DNA from: Edaphobacter modestus
GTDB lineage: Bacteria > Acidobacteriota > Terriglobia > Terriglobales > Acidobacteriaceae
Direction: 5' to 3'
Length of the DNA: 64,000 nt
Assembly (NCBI RefSeq): GCF_004217555.1
Contig: NZ_SHKW01000001.1
Span: 2,418,001 to 2,482,000, forward strand
The translations under genes were made by a program, and so were the position numbers. Position 1 is the first letter of the stretch. Every line of letters starts with the position of its first letter. Of this stretch, positions 42,900 to 51,395 are shown in pieces. The notes below the pieces were generated by a model. That model was given only the letters and a program-made list of their open reading frames with translations, was not told the DNA's origin and ran no database searches.

Positions 42900-43297
42900 C
42901 GGGTTGGCCTTTGGTTAAAGAATAACCGACGACAGAAGACAGCAAGCAGCTGGATTTGTCTGCCTTCCATGAGATGATCCAACCTTCGGATTGGACATTT
43001 TTTTGTAATCCTGGCTGCAGCCGCGTTTTTGCTGGATTCCCGAGCACCGCGTCGGGCGGGAGGAGAACGGGACCTATCGGATCTCGCATCGGATCGGCCT
43101 GCATGATTGTTGGGAATCCGGAGTTCTGATTGCACTGCGCCCGATTCGGCCTGAGATTTCAGCCATCGGGAGCCTGTTGCTGGTGATGACAGCAGAAAAA
43201 TCGTAGAGAACGGATCGGACGCACTCTCACGTTCTCTGTGTGTTTGCAGAGAACTGCTTCGCCATGGAATCCTGCTTCAATTGGAAGCGGAGGTTTG
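42900..43297. other. Gene-free gap between the MFS gene and the GH18 gene
   Basis: About 400 bases with no frame I can support. A short stem TCCAACC...GGATTGGA at about 42978-42997, followed by CATTTTTTTG, resembles a weak plus-strand terminator but no plus-strand gene ends nearby. The end of the gap carries the GGAGG site of the GH18 gene. Confidence 0.5.
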
Positions 43298-44439
43298 ATG
43301 CGGAAGCGGTGGATGCAGTGGATGGCGATGCTGTGCGTTGGCATCGCGGTGGCACACGCGGGGACGGCGGCGAAACGTCCGCGGTATGAGGTGGTGGGTT
43401 ATGTGTTGGGGCCACGAAGTGGCGTGCTCGATCCCAGCACGATCGCGGGCGGGAAGATGACGCGGATCAACTATGCCTTCTTCGGATTGAAGGATGGCGT
43501 GATTGTGGAGCGCCGGGAGATCGACGGCACGAACCTGGCAACGCTGACCGGACTGCGAAAGGAGAATCCATCGCTACAGATCCTGGTTCGGTAGGCGGAG
43601 GCGGCAATGGGTCCGCAGGATTTTCGGACATGGCGATTACGGCGGAGGGCCGGAAGAGATTTGTCGACAGCGCAGTAGCGATGGTGGAGAAGTACTCGCT
43701 TGATGGCATCGACGTCGATTGGGAGTACCCGGGTTATACGCACGCGACGAACACAACGGTACGAGCGGAGGACAAGGAGACGTACACCCTGCTGCTGAAG
43801 GAGCTGCGGCTGCGTTTCAACCGTGAGCAGAAGCGGCTGGGCCGGCCGCTCGTGACCTCGTCGGCGACGGGGGCGACGCAGATATGGCTCGACCACACGG
43901 ACATGCGCTCCGCATCGAGATGGCTGAGCAGTGTGAACATGATGTGCTACGACTGGTACAACGCCGTCGAGAAGAATACGGGGCACGACTCTCCTCTTTA
44001 CTCCAGCGCCGCGGACCCCAAGCAGATCTCAATCGACAGCGCAGTGAAGATGAATCTTGCGGCGGGCGTTCCGAGAAGGAAGCTGATCGTCGGGGTTCCC
44101 TTTTATGGCCGCAAGTGGACGGGCGTGGAGTCGACCAACCATGGTCTGTGGCAGCCGATCATCGCGCCGGGTGGAGCGGACATCATCTATCGCGACGTTG
44201 CGCCGCTGGTAAACACACAGGGGTATGTAAGGTACTGGGATGCGACGGCAGAGGCTCCCTACCTGTACAACGCAGAGACGAAGACCTTCATTACCTACAA
44301 CGACGCAGAGGCAGAGGCCTCTCGGACGGCGTATGTGCGGAAGATGGGATTGGGTGGCGTTATGTTCTGGCAGTACGGTGGGGATTCTGGGAATGTGCTG
44401 CTCGATGCGATTGTGACGGGGTTCGCGAAGCGAAGATAG
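43298..44439 (+). pseudogene. GH18 chitinase-like protein, broken by a single-base deletion
   Basis: ATG 43298 with GGAGG opens a signal peptide ('MRKRWMQWMAMLCVGIAVAHAG'). The first 99 residues contain 'RYEVVGYVLGPRS' and 'INYAFFGLKDG' of glycoside hydrolase family 18 and reach 'LQILV', where a stop follows. One base too few at about 43587 explains it: with one extra T the frame reads 'VSVGGGGNGSAGFSDMA' and continues in the frame that runs to 44439, with the catalytic motif 'DGIDVDWEYPG', 'MMCYDWYN', 'GVPFYGRKW' and 'GGVMFWQYGGD'. All later parts are intact, so the break is recent or a sequencing error. Confidence 0.82.
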
Positions 44440-44666
44440 GCTGGCTTCGAGCTTCGTTCAAATGCTCACCTCAGCGCCATAAAGCCGTGCGAAGATGGGC
44501 ATCCATCGAAAGAACTTATCCCCATCGCAGTCTGTATGAATTGCAGGATGTCGAGTACGAAATCTCCCCGCTAGATAGTCCTCGTAAGCGTGGGCGATGA
44601 ACGTCGGCCCCCTCAAAAGAGCCTGGAGATGCGGCTGAGGAAGCAAGTTCCATGCATCTGACCCTG

Positions 44667-45926
44667 TTAGCGTTGTGCTGCGCCGGCCCGCCCCATAATA
44701 GGCCACACGTCTACAATCTTGTCGCCTTGGGACACGTAGTAGCGATCGAAGGCGTTGGTGCTCATATCCAGACTTGAGGGATAGATTTCGAGCAGATCCC
44801 CAAGCTTTGGATGCTGCTCGCCATCCCTCCACGTCAGAGCACCATATTCTGCTCCGCCGTTCCCTACCTTCAACCAGGGCATCTCTTTCACAATATCTGT
44901 AGACCTTGCCAAGGCTTTAGCTCCGTAATCGGTGGAGATGAGATTGGGATGATACTGGCTATCCACCGTGGTCAGAACCGTCAGCGCTGGCTTGAAGTCG
45001 TTGTAGCGTTCCATGTCACCGTCTTGTCCTCCGACTGGGAAGTAGGCGGTGTCCATAAAGACGTAGGTGGCGGCTTGCAACTCGGTCAATCCGGTCTCGT
45101 GATCGATGTTGTAGGTGCCTGTGGAACCACCCGTCATGATATTCACCGGCAAACCGGCCTCGAGCGCAAACACCTTGCTCTCGCGGACTCCAGCCAGCAC
45201 CTCCATGGAGGCCTTTCTGCGCGCCTCAAAACCCTTAACATGCGCCGCATTTCCGGAGTAGGCCATGAAGCCTTCAAACTGCATGTGTTTGGACGCGGCG
45301 ACTCTCTTAGCCAGATCCACCGCCGGCTTGCCTGCTTCAATGCCTTGCCGTGCCAGCCCCGCGCATACCGAGACTAAAATTCTCACCTTTACGTTATGAG
45401 CTGCCGCAGCCTCTTCGACCCAATCGATTACCTGCGCGTCATCGCTGACAAACATGAAGGTGGGATCTTTCTTCGACAGTGCAATGGCCCGCTGGGTGTT
45501 GTTCCGACCCACCGGCTGCTTGGTCCAGATCATTCCCTTCATACCCGCATCTGAAAACAGCTCTGCCTCGGCGATCGTGGAACAGGTCAGCCCAATTGCC
45601 CCTGCAGACATCTGGCGTCTCGCGACCTCCACGCTCTTGTGCACCTTCACATGCGGACGCACTTTAATGCCGTTGGCATTCGCTGTGTCCGCCAGATGCT
45701 TCACATTGGCATTCAGCAGGTCTAGATCCACGACGAGGCACGGTGTCGGCAACATGTCCTTCGTGATACCGCGGAAGTCGCGCTGAGCGAAGCGCTTATT
45801 AAGTTCCGTGATAGAACAATCGGCGTTGCAGGACTTCGAAGAAGTCGTCATGGCGGCTCCTCTGCGGGTGGCACCGAGAAAACTCATAGCGATGCCGGCA
45901 GACAGAAATTCGCGACGTGACCTCAT
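44667..45926 (-). CDS. D-threonine aldolase/DSD1-like PLP protein with Tat signal
   Basis: 419 residues from ATG 45926. The N-terminus has a twin-arginine motif ('SRREFLSAG') followed by a short hydrophobic stretch, so export in folded form is likely. The alanine-racemase-type barrel has 'LPTPCLVVDLDLLNAN' and the PLP-lysine segment 'RPHVKVHKS', then 'GLTCSTIAEAELFSDAG' and 'MTGGSTGTYNIDHE'. In D-threonine aldolases the C-terminal domain has a P-x-H-C-D-x-T metal site; here the aligned segment is 'YPSSLDMSTNAFDRYYV', so the His is Ser, while the Asp remains. The activity may therefore differ. Alternatives are D-serine dehydratase-like proteins. Confidence 0.85.
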   Translation of the reverse strand: MRSRREFLSAGIAMSFLGATRRGAAMTTSSKSCNADCSITELNKRFAQRDFRGITKDMLPTPCLVVDLDLLNANVKHLADTANANGIKVRPHVKVHKSVEVARRQMSAGAIGLTCSTIAEAELFSDAGMKGMIWTKQPVGRNNTQRAIALSKKDPTFMFVSDDAQVIDWVEEAAAAHNVKVRILVSVCAGLARQGIEAGKPAVDLAKRVAASKHMQFEGFMAYSGNAAHVKGFEARRKASMEVLAGVRESKVFALEAGLPVNIMTGGSTGTYNIDHETGLTELQAATYVFMDTAYFPVGGQDGDMERYNDFKPALTVLTTVDSQYHPNLISTDYGAKALARSTDIVKEMPWLKVGNGGAEYGALTWRDGEQHPKLGDLLEIYPSSLDMSTNAFDRYYVSQGDKIVDVWPIMGRAGAAQR

Positions 45927-46365
45927 GGAAATCTCCTATGGATGGACGGTGGTACCTCTCTTGATTGCTCAAAGACTGCGGCGTAATCGATATTACTTTA
46001 ACACTGGCTGTATTACCCAGAACGTGATGCGCCACTACTGGAAAGACCAATCGTTACGCACAATCCAAACTGGATGGCTCCAGCCGGCGGTATGAACCAA
46101 GTCGTTCATGCAGCCCTGCGGATCAAAGCGGGCATCCAACTTATCCCTGGAGGGTTTGGTTATGTCGATGGACGAAGTCGAAAGGGCCAAACTCGGCCTT
46201 GCCAGAGCTCTCGTCGACGGGCGTACGGTCGCCGCGAATATACGATCGGAGGTTGGAAGCCCCAGTGGCATGCGGAAGCGCCGCGAAAACACCTGAACCG
46301 CAGTTCCAGATAAAAGAGTTGGTTCTGATCCAGGGAGCCAAAACTTGCGAGAGGTTGCGAAAGCC
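45927..46365. other. Intergenic region with no supported gene
   Basis: About 440 bases upstream of the aldolase-like gene (leftward) and of the orphan gene at 46366 (rightward). Several short frames exist on both strands, but none has family features, a clear ribosome site or coherent composition. It should hold two divergent promoters; no clear -35/-10 pair was identified. Confidence 0.45.
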
Positions 46366-46773
46366 ATGAACATTTTCGTCGATTTCAGTATTTATGATGT
46401 GGGAGGGGAGTACCGATCCCAGGTTTTGTATCAAGACGATCAGCTTCCACGAGTGGGCGCCTTCGAATGGGTGAACATCGAGGGAGATGATTTTCTTATA
46501 GAGATCGTGGGAATATATAAGTCCGTAACTCTTGAAGGGATCCTTGCGATTTCGGCTTACGGAAGGGTAGTTTCGCTGGATAAGAAGCCAATGGTGGAGT
46601 TCGTTGACTGCGTTACCGGCAGGAGAATCGACATACTTCGAACTCCCTACACCGACGCAACGTGTCACCTGCTTCATAGAGGTCAAAAGGTTCAACTGCA
46701 TGGCGGCGGGAAGGCAGTAATCACAAAAGAGGTTCGATTTACTCCCAAAGAAATTGTCTTTTACTGTAGTTAG
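46366..46773 (+). CDS. Orphan hypothetical protein
   Basis: 135 residues from ATG 46366 (an in-frame TTG at 46345 would add seven). No signal peptide and no recognised domain. It reads as a small beta-rich globular protein ('IYDVGGEYRSQVLYQDDQLPRVG', 'DFLIEIVGIYKS', 'VVSLDKKPMVEFV', 'QKVQLHGGGKAVITKEVRF'; long pieces shortened). The neighbourhood is sparse and AT content appears higher than in the core genes, which could reflect horizontal origin. Real gene status is likely but not certain. Confidence 0.5.
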   Translation: MNIFVDFSIYDVGGEYRSQVLYQDDQLPRVGAFEWVNIEGDDFLIEIVGIYKSVTLEGILAISAYGRVVSLDKKPMVEFVDCVTGRRIDILRTPYTDATCHLLHRGQKVQLHGGGKAVITKEVRFTPKEIVFYCS

Positions 46774-46862
46774 ATCCCGTGCGGGCGCTAATACCGACGC
46801 AGCGATAAGCAAGAGATCGCCGAAACCCTTTCTCGATAGCTGCCTCGTGTGTGCCATTCCAC

Positions 46863-46896
46863 GCGTCCCACGATAAGTCGACTTATCGTGGGACGC
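46863..46896. repeat. 34-bp perfect palindrome between convergent genes
   Basis: GCGTCCCACGATAAGTC followed directly by GACTTATCGTGGGACGC: 17-base arms with no spacer and no mismatch; the next outer pair mismatches. It lies between the ends of two convergent genes (46773 and 46967). There is no T run, but a folded arm could still stop transcription from both sides. Confidence 0.9.
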
Positions 46897-46966
46897 CCTT
46901 CAATACCTGATTTTGCCTTAACCGTTTCTCGTTGATCGGTGAGTGAGAAGCTCCTTATCCTCTCGG

Positions 46967-47473
46967 TCACCGGGCGTTTGCAAGGCATTTGTTTTGCGCT
47001 GCGAGGGCATCGGACAAGCAGGTGTCCGGCACGTACGGCTGCCCTGGAGCCCGCGGAGGCGTTATACGAGACTGGCACGTTTGTTGCTGTTGCCTATAGG
47101 TCGCCATACAAGCGGACGCGTCTGTCCGGTTTGATTGCGATGCAGGAGTTGCCGATCCGCTGCTGCCAGTGTCAGAGCCCTTGTAGCATGTCTCGAAGAT
47201 GGACTTGGCGGCATTTTTGCAGGTTTTACCTTCGTCGGAAGGTGGACATACCTGTTGCAGATTTTCGCGAATGCTCTTGCAATAACCTTTGTCGCCTGTG
47301 GGCGGTACGATGTCGCCTTGCGCAGATTCACTCATCGCAGCCGGATCGGTACAGCGAAACTGGTCCTTGTTCGAGTCCCAGGTTGGTTTCATACCAGGCT
47401 TCGGGCATTGACCCGCAGAAGCAACGGAGAGTGTAGTGAGCACTAACAGCAGGACTTGTAATCGAATCTTCAT
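46967..47473 (-). CDS. Secreted Cys-rich hypothetical protein
   Basis: 168 residues from ATG 47473, with GGAGG nine bases upstream. A signal peptide ('MKIRLQVLLLVLTTLSVASA') precedes about ten Cys residues in the mature part, in spaced pairs ('GQCPKPG', 'FRCTDP', 'GYCKSI', 'QVCPPSDEGKTC', 'ETCYKG', 'SACMATYRQQQQTC', 'DTCLSD', 'NKCLAN'), suggesting several disulfides. A Ser/Thr/Gly linker divides two similar halves, each with a C-x10-ish-C helix pair. No family recognised. Confidence 0.62.
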   Translation of the reverse strand: MKIRLQVLLLVLTTLSVASAGQCPKPGMKPTWDSNKDQFRCTDPAAMSESAQGDIVPPTGDKGYCKSIRENLQQVCPPSDEGKTCKNAAKSIFETCYKGSDTGSSGSATPASQSNRTDASACMATYRQQQQTCQSRITPPRAPGQPYVPDTCLSDALAAQNKCLANAR

Positions 47474-47948
47474 TGTGGCCTCCGGATGGAAGCGCTGGGG
47501 TCAGCCCTAGAAGCGGGCGTGGTCTCAGTAGCGACCTAATGGTTAGGATGCGTGATCACGGCCGTCTGCGAAACTTAGTTGAACGGCGTGAGACCGCGAG
47601 ACCGAGGTTCTTCACTGTAGATTTTCATCGGTTCTCCGGACGTCAATCATTCCAGATAGCTTAGGTAGTCCATGCGGAACTTCGGTGATTCGTCCCAGGC
47701 TCCACAAGTAATCCGCGGCTGCAGATCATCACCGGATTTGGCGTCTCGAGTTGGCAATCGAATCATTCCTCCGTCGGAGAAGGACTCGCAGGAGCGATAA
47801 GCCACTCAATGAGCCCAAACGGATAGGCTGAAATCGCTCCCGCCTTGTACGGACTCCGGACTAGCCCTGAGCTTCGTCACAGAAATCATCGATGGATGCG
47901 GATGCAACCCTGACGTGAGCGTGAATCCCGCGGTATTCTTTCACCCAT
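47474..47948. other. Intergenic region with no supported gene
   Basis: 475 bases between the Cys-rich protein (leftward) and the DUF4188 gene (rightward). No RNA gene, repeat or reliable promoter could be recognised. It contains the upstream region of both genes. Confidence 0.45.
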
Positions 47949-48425
47949 ATGGCCACCATCTACCCAGGGCGTTATTCCTCCCGTATCGACGGCCCATTCG
48001 TCGTCTTCCTCATCGGCATGCGCATCAACCGTCTGCTTGCTCCGCACAAGTGGCTCCCCACCCTCCGCGCCATGCCGCCGATGATCCGGGAGCTCTACGC
48101 CAACCCCTCCCTAGGCTTCCTCTCCGCCGAGTACTGCCTCGCCTGGCGCGGAGTCACCCTCATCCAGTACTGGCGCAGCTTCGACCAGCTTCTTGACTAC
48201 GCCCAGGCACGTGACGCCCAACACCTGCCTGCGTGGAAGGCTTTCAACCAGAGCGCCGGGAACGCAGACGCCTCCGTGGGTGTCTGGCACGAGACCTACC
48301 AGGTCGCCGCCGGCCACTCCGAGTGCATCTACGCCAACATGCCCCGCTACGGACTCGCCGTCGCCGGAACCCACGAGCCTGCCACCGGCCACCTGCGCGA
48401 GGCCCGCACCCGCATGCAGTCGTAA
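47949..48425 (+). CDS. DUF4188 family protein (monooxygenase-like)
   Basis: 158 residues from ATG 47949. 'PFVVFLIGMRINRLLAPHKWLPTLRAMPPMIREL' (read in two parts), 'FLSAEYCLAWRGVTLIQYWRSFDQL' and 'VGVWHETYQVAAGHSECIYANMPRYGLA' match the DUF4188 family, related in fold to dimeric alpha-beta barrel monooxygenases and haem-dependent aldoxime-type enzymes. Base use is GC-rich again, unlike the preceding 1.5 kb. Function not established. Confidence 0.85.
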   Translation: MATIYPGRYSSRIDGPFVVFLIGMRINRLLAPHKWLPTLRAMPPMIRELYANPSLGFLSAEYCLAWRGVTLIQYWRSFDQLLDYAQARDAQHLPAWKAFNQSAGNADASVGVWHETYQVAAGHSECIYANMPRYGLAVAGTHEPATGHLREARTRMQS

Positions 48426-48601
48426 CGTACTTTGCGCGCAGAACTGTCAAAGCAAGCGGCCTATTTACAGAATTTGGAAAGAGGTCCCGTGAGATCCAAC
48501 TAGCGCAACCTGAATGGCCTGTGCTGCGCGAGAGTCGTGCCTCCAGAATGCTTCACACCCAAGCCGTCAGATGAGGAAGGCTGGTGGTTTCGATGCAAGA
48601 T

Positions 48602-48994
48602 TCAATGCAACAAAAGGCTTCCCATCAAAGTCGCAAGCACAATGCATGTGATCGCGACATAGAGGCGATCGTTTTCCATTGCGAAACCGATGACGGAGAA
48701 GGCGACTCGAATGATCGGCGTGAGCAGGAGGATCATGATGCCCAGTTGGGCAATGGCCAGTCCCCGGTCCGCATTTCCAATGGGGGCCAACGCCTGGCGG
48801 ACAATTTGCCGTGGTGAGGCATAGGCAGAGTTCGCGCCCTCAAACGAGTGGAACGTTACCTGTTGTCCACTATGGACTGCCAGAAAGATCGCTCCACCAA
48901 CTATCCCGGTCAAGCTCGCTGCTATGACTCCGCTGCGCAGTGTTGCCCCAATCAGATGCTGCAGCTTCGTATCCATTGTCGGAGTGCCATTCAT
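48602..48994 (-). CDS. DUF1634 membrane protein
   Basis: 130 residues, with its ATG overlapping the TauE/SafE stop (ATGA) and GGGGGAG ahead, so the two are coupled. Three hydrophobic helices (about 20-42, 82-104, 110-128) with 'IAQLGIMILLLTPIIRVAFS', as in DUF1634 proteins, which are usually found next to TauE/SafE transporters and probably form part of the same transport unit. Confidence 0.85.
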   Translation of the reverse strand: MNGTPTMDTKLQHLIGATLRSGVIAASLTGIVGGAIFLAVHSGQQVTFHSFEGANSAYASPRQIVRQALAPIGNADRGLAIAQLGIMILLLTPIIRVAFSVIGFAMENDRLYVAITCIVLATLMGSLLLH

Positions 48995-49827
48995 AGTCTC
49001 CCCCTCAGTCCCTGCGTGAGCATTTGTATTCCGATGACAGCGACGGCCGCTGCAAATACGCGCCGCAATGTCTTCACCGGCAAGCGCGGCAGCAGTCGCG
49101 CCCCTGCCATGGAGCCTCCGAGCACTCCGAGCATTACCGGCAGCGCGATAAGTGGATGGATATATCCGCGTTTGAGATAGATCGCCGCGCTCGCAACTCC
49201 CGTCACACCGATCATAAAGCTGCTTGTCGCCGTCGATACCTTGAACGGAATGCCCATAATCCGGTCCATGGCGATGACTTTGAGTGCACCGGACCCAATG
49301 CCCAGCATGCCGGATACGATACCGGCTACATACATCAGGCCAAAGCCTGCTCTTGCACGCGATACGTGGTAATCGATCGTTCCTTCCTGTGCGCGATAAA
49401 CCCCGCTGAGCTTCAACCTGTCAGCGATCGGATCGTCCTCGTTCGTGCGGCTTATCGGTTTTTTTGCCTGGACTACTTGCCACGCAGAATGAAGGAGCAC
49501 AAGTCCAAATAAGAATGCCAGAGCACTTGTCGGCGTTTTGCTGGCCAGAAAGGCTCCGCAAATTGCCCCGATGGTTGTCGCCATCTCCAAAAACATTCCG
49601 ATCCGAATATTGGAGAGTCCATCCCGTACATAAGCGGAGGCTGCTCCAGAGGAGGTAGCGATGACCGACACAAGACTTGCCCCGATTGCATAGCGCAAAT
49701 CCACGCCCAAAAGAAGCGTGAGTGCCGGGGTAACCACGATACCTCCGCCGAGGCCGGTGAGCGCTCCGAGAAAGCCTGCGGCAATAGATACGAGAAAGAC
49801 GATGAGAATGAATTCGTGCGCGCTCAT
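48991..49827 (-). CDS. Sulfite exporter TauE/SafE family permease
   Basis: 278 residues from ATG 49827 (AAGGGG just ahead). Membrane permease with seven or eight helices. 'AAGFLGALTGLGGGIVVTPAL' near residue 15 and the internal repeat 'VSGMLGIGSGALKVIAMD' are the twin signatures of the TauE/SafE family, which moves sulfite, sulfoacetate or related organic anions. The gene is 79 bases downstream of the oxalate decarboxylase-like gene and overlaps DUF1634. Position next to a decarboxylase suggests an organic-anion substrate; this is inference. Confidence 0.9.
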   Translation of the reverse strand: MSAHEFILIVFLVSIAAGFLGALTGLGGGIVVTPALTLLLGVDLRYAIGASLVSVIATSSGAASAYVRDGLSNIRIGMFLEMATTIGAICGAFLASKTPTSALAFLFGLVLLHSAWQVVQAKKPISRTNEDDPIADRLKLSGVYRAQEGTIDYHVSRARAGFGLMYVAGIVSGMLGIGSGALKVIAMDRIMGIPFKVSTATSSFMIGVTGVASAAIYLKRGYIHPLIALPVMLGVLGGSMAGARLLPRLPVKTLRRVFAAAVAVIGIQMLTQGLRGRL

Positions 49828-49906
49828 TTGACCCCTTCCGGATCGGAAAGCACAGTGCTGGACGCGGTGTGATGCGGCGTCCAGCACCGGTTGAATGTGG
49901 AGCGGG

Positions 49907-51178
49907 TTATCCTGCGATGATTTCCTGCTTTTCGGAAGGGATCTTCTTCAAGGCTGCGGCGTCGAGGTTCAAGTGCGCCGTCGCCATCTCCGGCGGCATA
50001 CGCCTGATCCAGTTATTCAAGGATACATCCAGGAACTGGGGTGCCTTGAACATCTCGAGGAAGACAACGTCGGTGTCTCCGGTGTTCTCGATATAGTGGC
50101 CTGCGACGGCCGGAACAAAACCGACATCGTTTGCGTTGAAGTCCATGGTGCGCGCTCTGCCGTCCGGCATGACGATGGTCATCCGTCCCGAACCGGCCAG
50201 CCAAAACTGCCATTCCGAGGCATTGGGGTGCCAGTGGAGTTCACGTATGGCGCCAGGCTTGAGCCGGACCAGTCCTGCCGCGACGCTGGTGCTGACCGGG
50301 AAGTTGCGGGAATCGACGATACGAACCTCGCCGCCCGCAGTCTTCTTCGTGGGCTCCATCGAAGCCATCTTGAAGGTGTATTGCTGGGGTGCTTGAACCC
50401 TGCTCCCTCCGATCGCTGCGCGATCCGCAGCCAGCGACTGCGGCAGTTCCGCCGGGAAGATGTAGAGCTGCTCCTTGGGAAGCTTGGCAATGTCGGTCGC
50501 CGAAAGATTGGAGTTCTTCATGAGCACGTCCGGCGGCGTGTGTGCAACGAACTCGGAGAGGAGGAAGGTGTTGTCCTCGGAGAAGTTGCCTTCGTCGAAG
50601 ACCAGGAGGAACTGGCAGCCGTCCGCCCCCAATCCCTGAATCGAGTGGGGATATCCAGCTGGGAAGAACCAAAGATCTCCTTCGCCGATGTCGTCGATGA
50701 ACATGGTTCCGTCCGGATTGAGCACCGTGACGCGGGCTTTGCCGTACTCCATGAAGGCCCATTCGTTGGCCGTGTGCCAGTGCAGTTCGCGGAAACTTCC
50801 CGACGTCAATCGCATGTTGACGCCCGCAAGATCCTTCGAGGAAGGCAGTTCGCGCTGCGTAACCTGATGAGTCCAGCCACCCTCTTCCACGCGTTTGCGT
50901 GCGAGGTCGAAGGAGTACCAAATGGGACCGATCTCCCCGTGGTCCGTGGGAGGAGGGGTGTTGGTGTTGCGGTTCTGCTTGAGCAGCACCTGATTTTCCG
51001 GTCCCGGATCGCTCGAGGAATGATCCCCTTCCGCTTTTCGGGTATCTTCGCGCTCTTGTGCATGCGCGGTCAGTCCCGCCATCGCTACAGTCGCCAGCGC
51101 GGCAGATCCAACTCCTCCTAAGAAGCTCCGTCTCGACACACCGTCGAGTGTTGGGTTGTTACCATTCTGATCGCTCAT
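49907..51178 (-). CDS. Oxalate decarboxylase-like bicupin, Tat-exported
   Basis: Bicupin of the OxdC family; OxdC converts oxalate to formate and CO2 using Mn. 423 residues from ATG 51178 with AAGGAGAG ahead. The N-terminus has a twin-arginine signal ('SRRSFLGGVGSAALATVAMAG'), so it acts outside the cytoplasm. Cupin 1: 'RELHWHTANEWAFMEYG' and 'GDLWFFPAGYPHSIQG'; cupin 2: 'RELHWHPNASEWQFWLAG' and 'VPAVAGHYIENTG'; both metal sites (H-x-H, E, H) are complete. The lid loop is 'FSEDNTF' against SENST in decarboxylases, keeping the key Glu, so decarboxylase rather than oxidase is likely. LysR lies upstream, TauE/SafE downstream. Confidence 0.92.
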   Translation of the reverse strand: MSDQNGNNPTLDGVSRRSFLGGVGSAALATVAMAGLTAHAQEREDTRKAEGDHSSSDPGPENQVLLKQNRNTNTPPPTDHGEIGPIWYSFDLARKRVEEGGWTHQVTQRELPSSKDLAGVNMRLTSGSFRELHWHTANEWAFMEYGKARVTVLNPDGTMFIDDIGEGDLWFFPAGYPHSIQGLGADGCQFLLVFDEGNFSEDNTFLLSEFVAHTPPDVLMKNSNLSATDIAKLPKEQLYIFPAELPQSLAADRAAIGGSRVQAPQQYTFKMASMEPTKKTAGGEVRIVDSRNFPVSTSVAAGLVRLKPGAIRELHWHPNASEWQFWLAGSGRMTIVMPDGRARTMDFNANDVGFVPAVAGHYIENTGDTDVVFLEMFKAPQFLDVSLNNWIRRMPPEMATAHLNLDAAALKKIPSEKQEIIAG

Positions 51179-51294
51179 AGTCCACTCTCCTTATTCACTG
51201 AAGTGCGCCGTAGTCTTCGCAGCAGCAGCTCGCACCCTCATATTCATTAGAGGTGGCTAGCATTGATTCGTTTATTCGTATGATTTGTATTCAG

Positions 51295-51313
51295 TGATAG
51301 GTAAGTCTTATCA
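51295..51313. promoter_or_regulatory. Candidate LysR-type operator upstream of oxdC-like gene
   Basis: TGATAGGTAAGTCTTATCA: an inverted repeat TGATA-N9-TATCA with the T-N11-A core typical of LysR-type sites. It lies 117 bases ahead of the decarboxylase start and 83 bases past the LysR stop, in the only non-coding gap between the two genes. Confidence 0.55.
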
Positions 51314-51395
51314 GTGAGGACAATCCTGCGAGGGTGGTGTGTTTTGGGAGTGGCAATTGGTATCTGGGCTTGTGGAAGCGAGAGCAGAAACTTCT

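Noticed and set aside
49895-51121. A 408-codon open frame on the plus strand opposite the oxalate decarboxylase gene
   Set aside because: It mirrors the codon structure of the bicupin gene, has no family features, and such antisense frames are common in GC-rich DNA.
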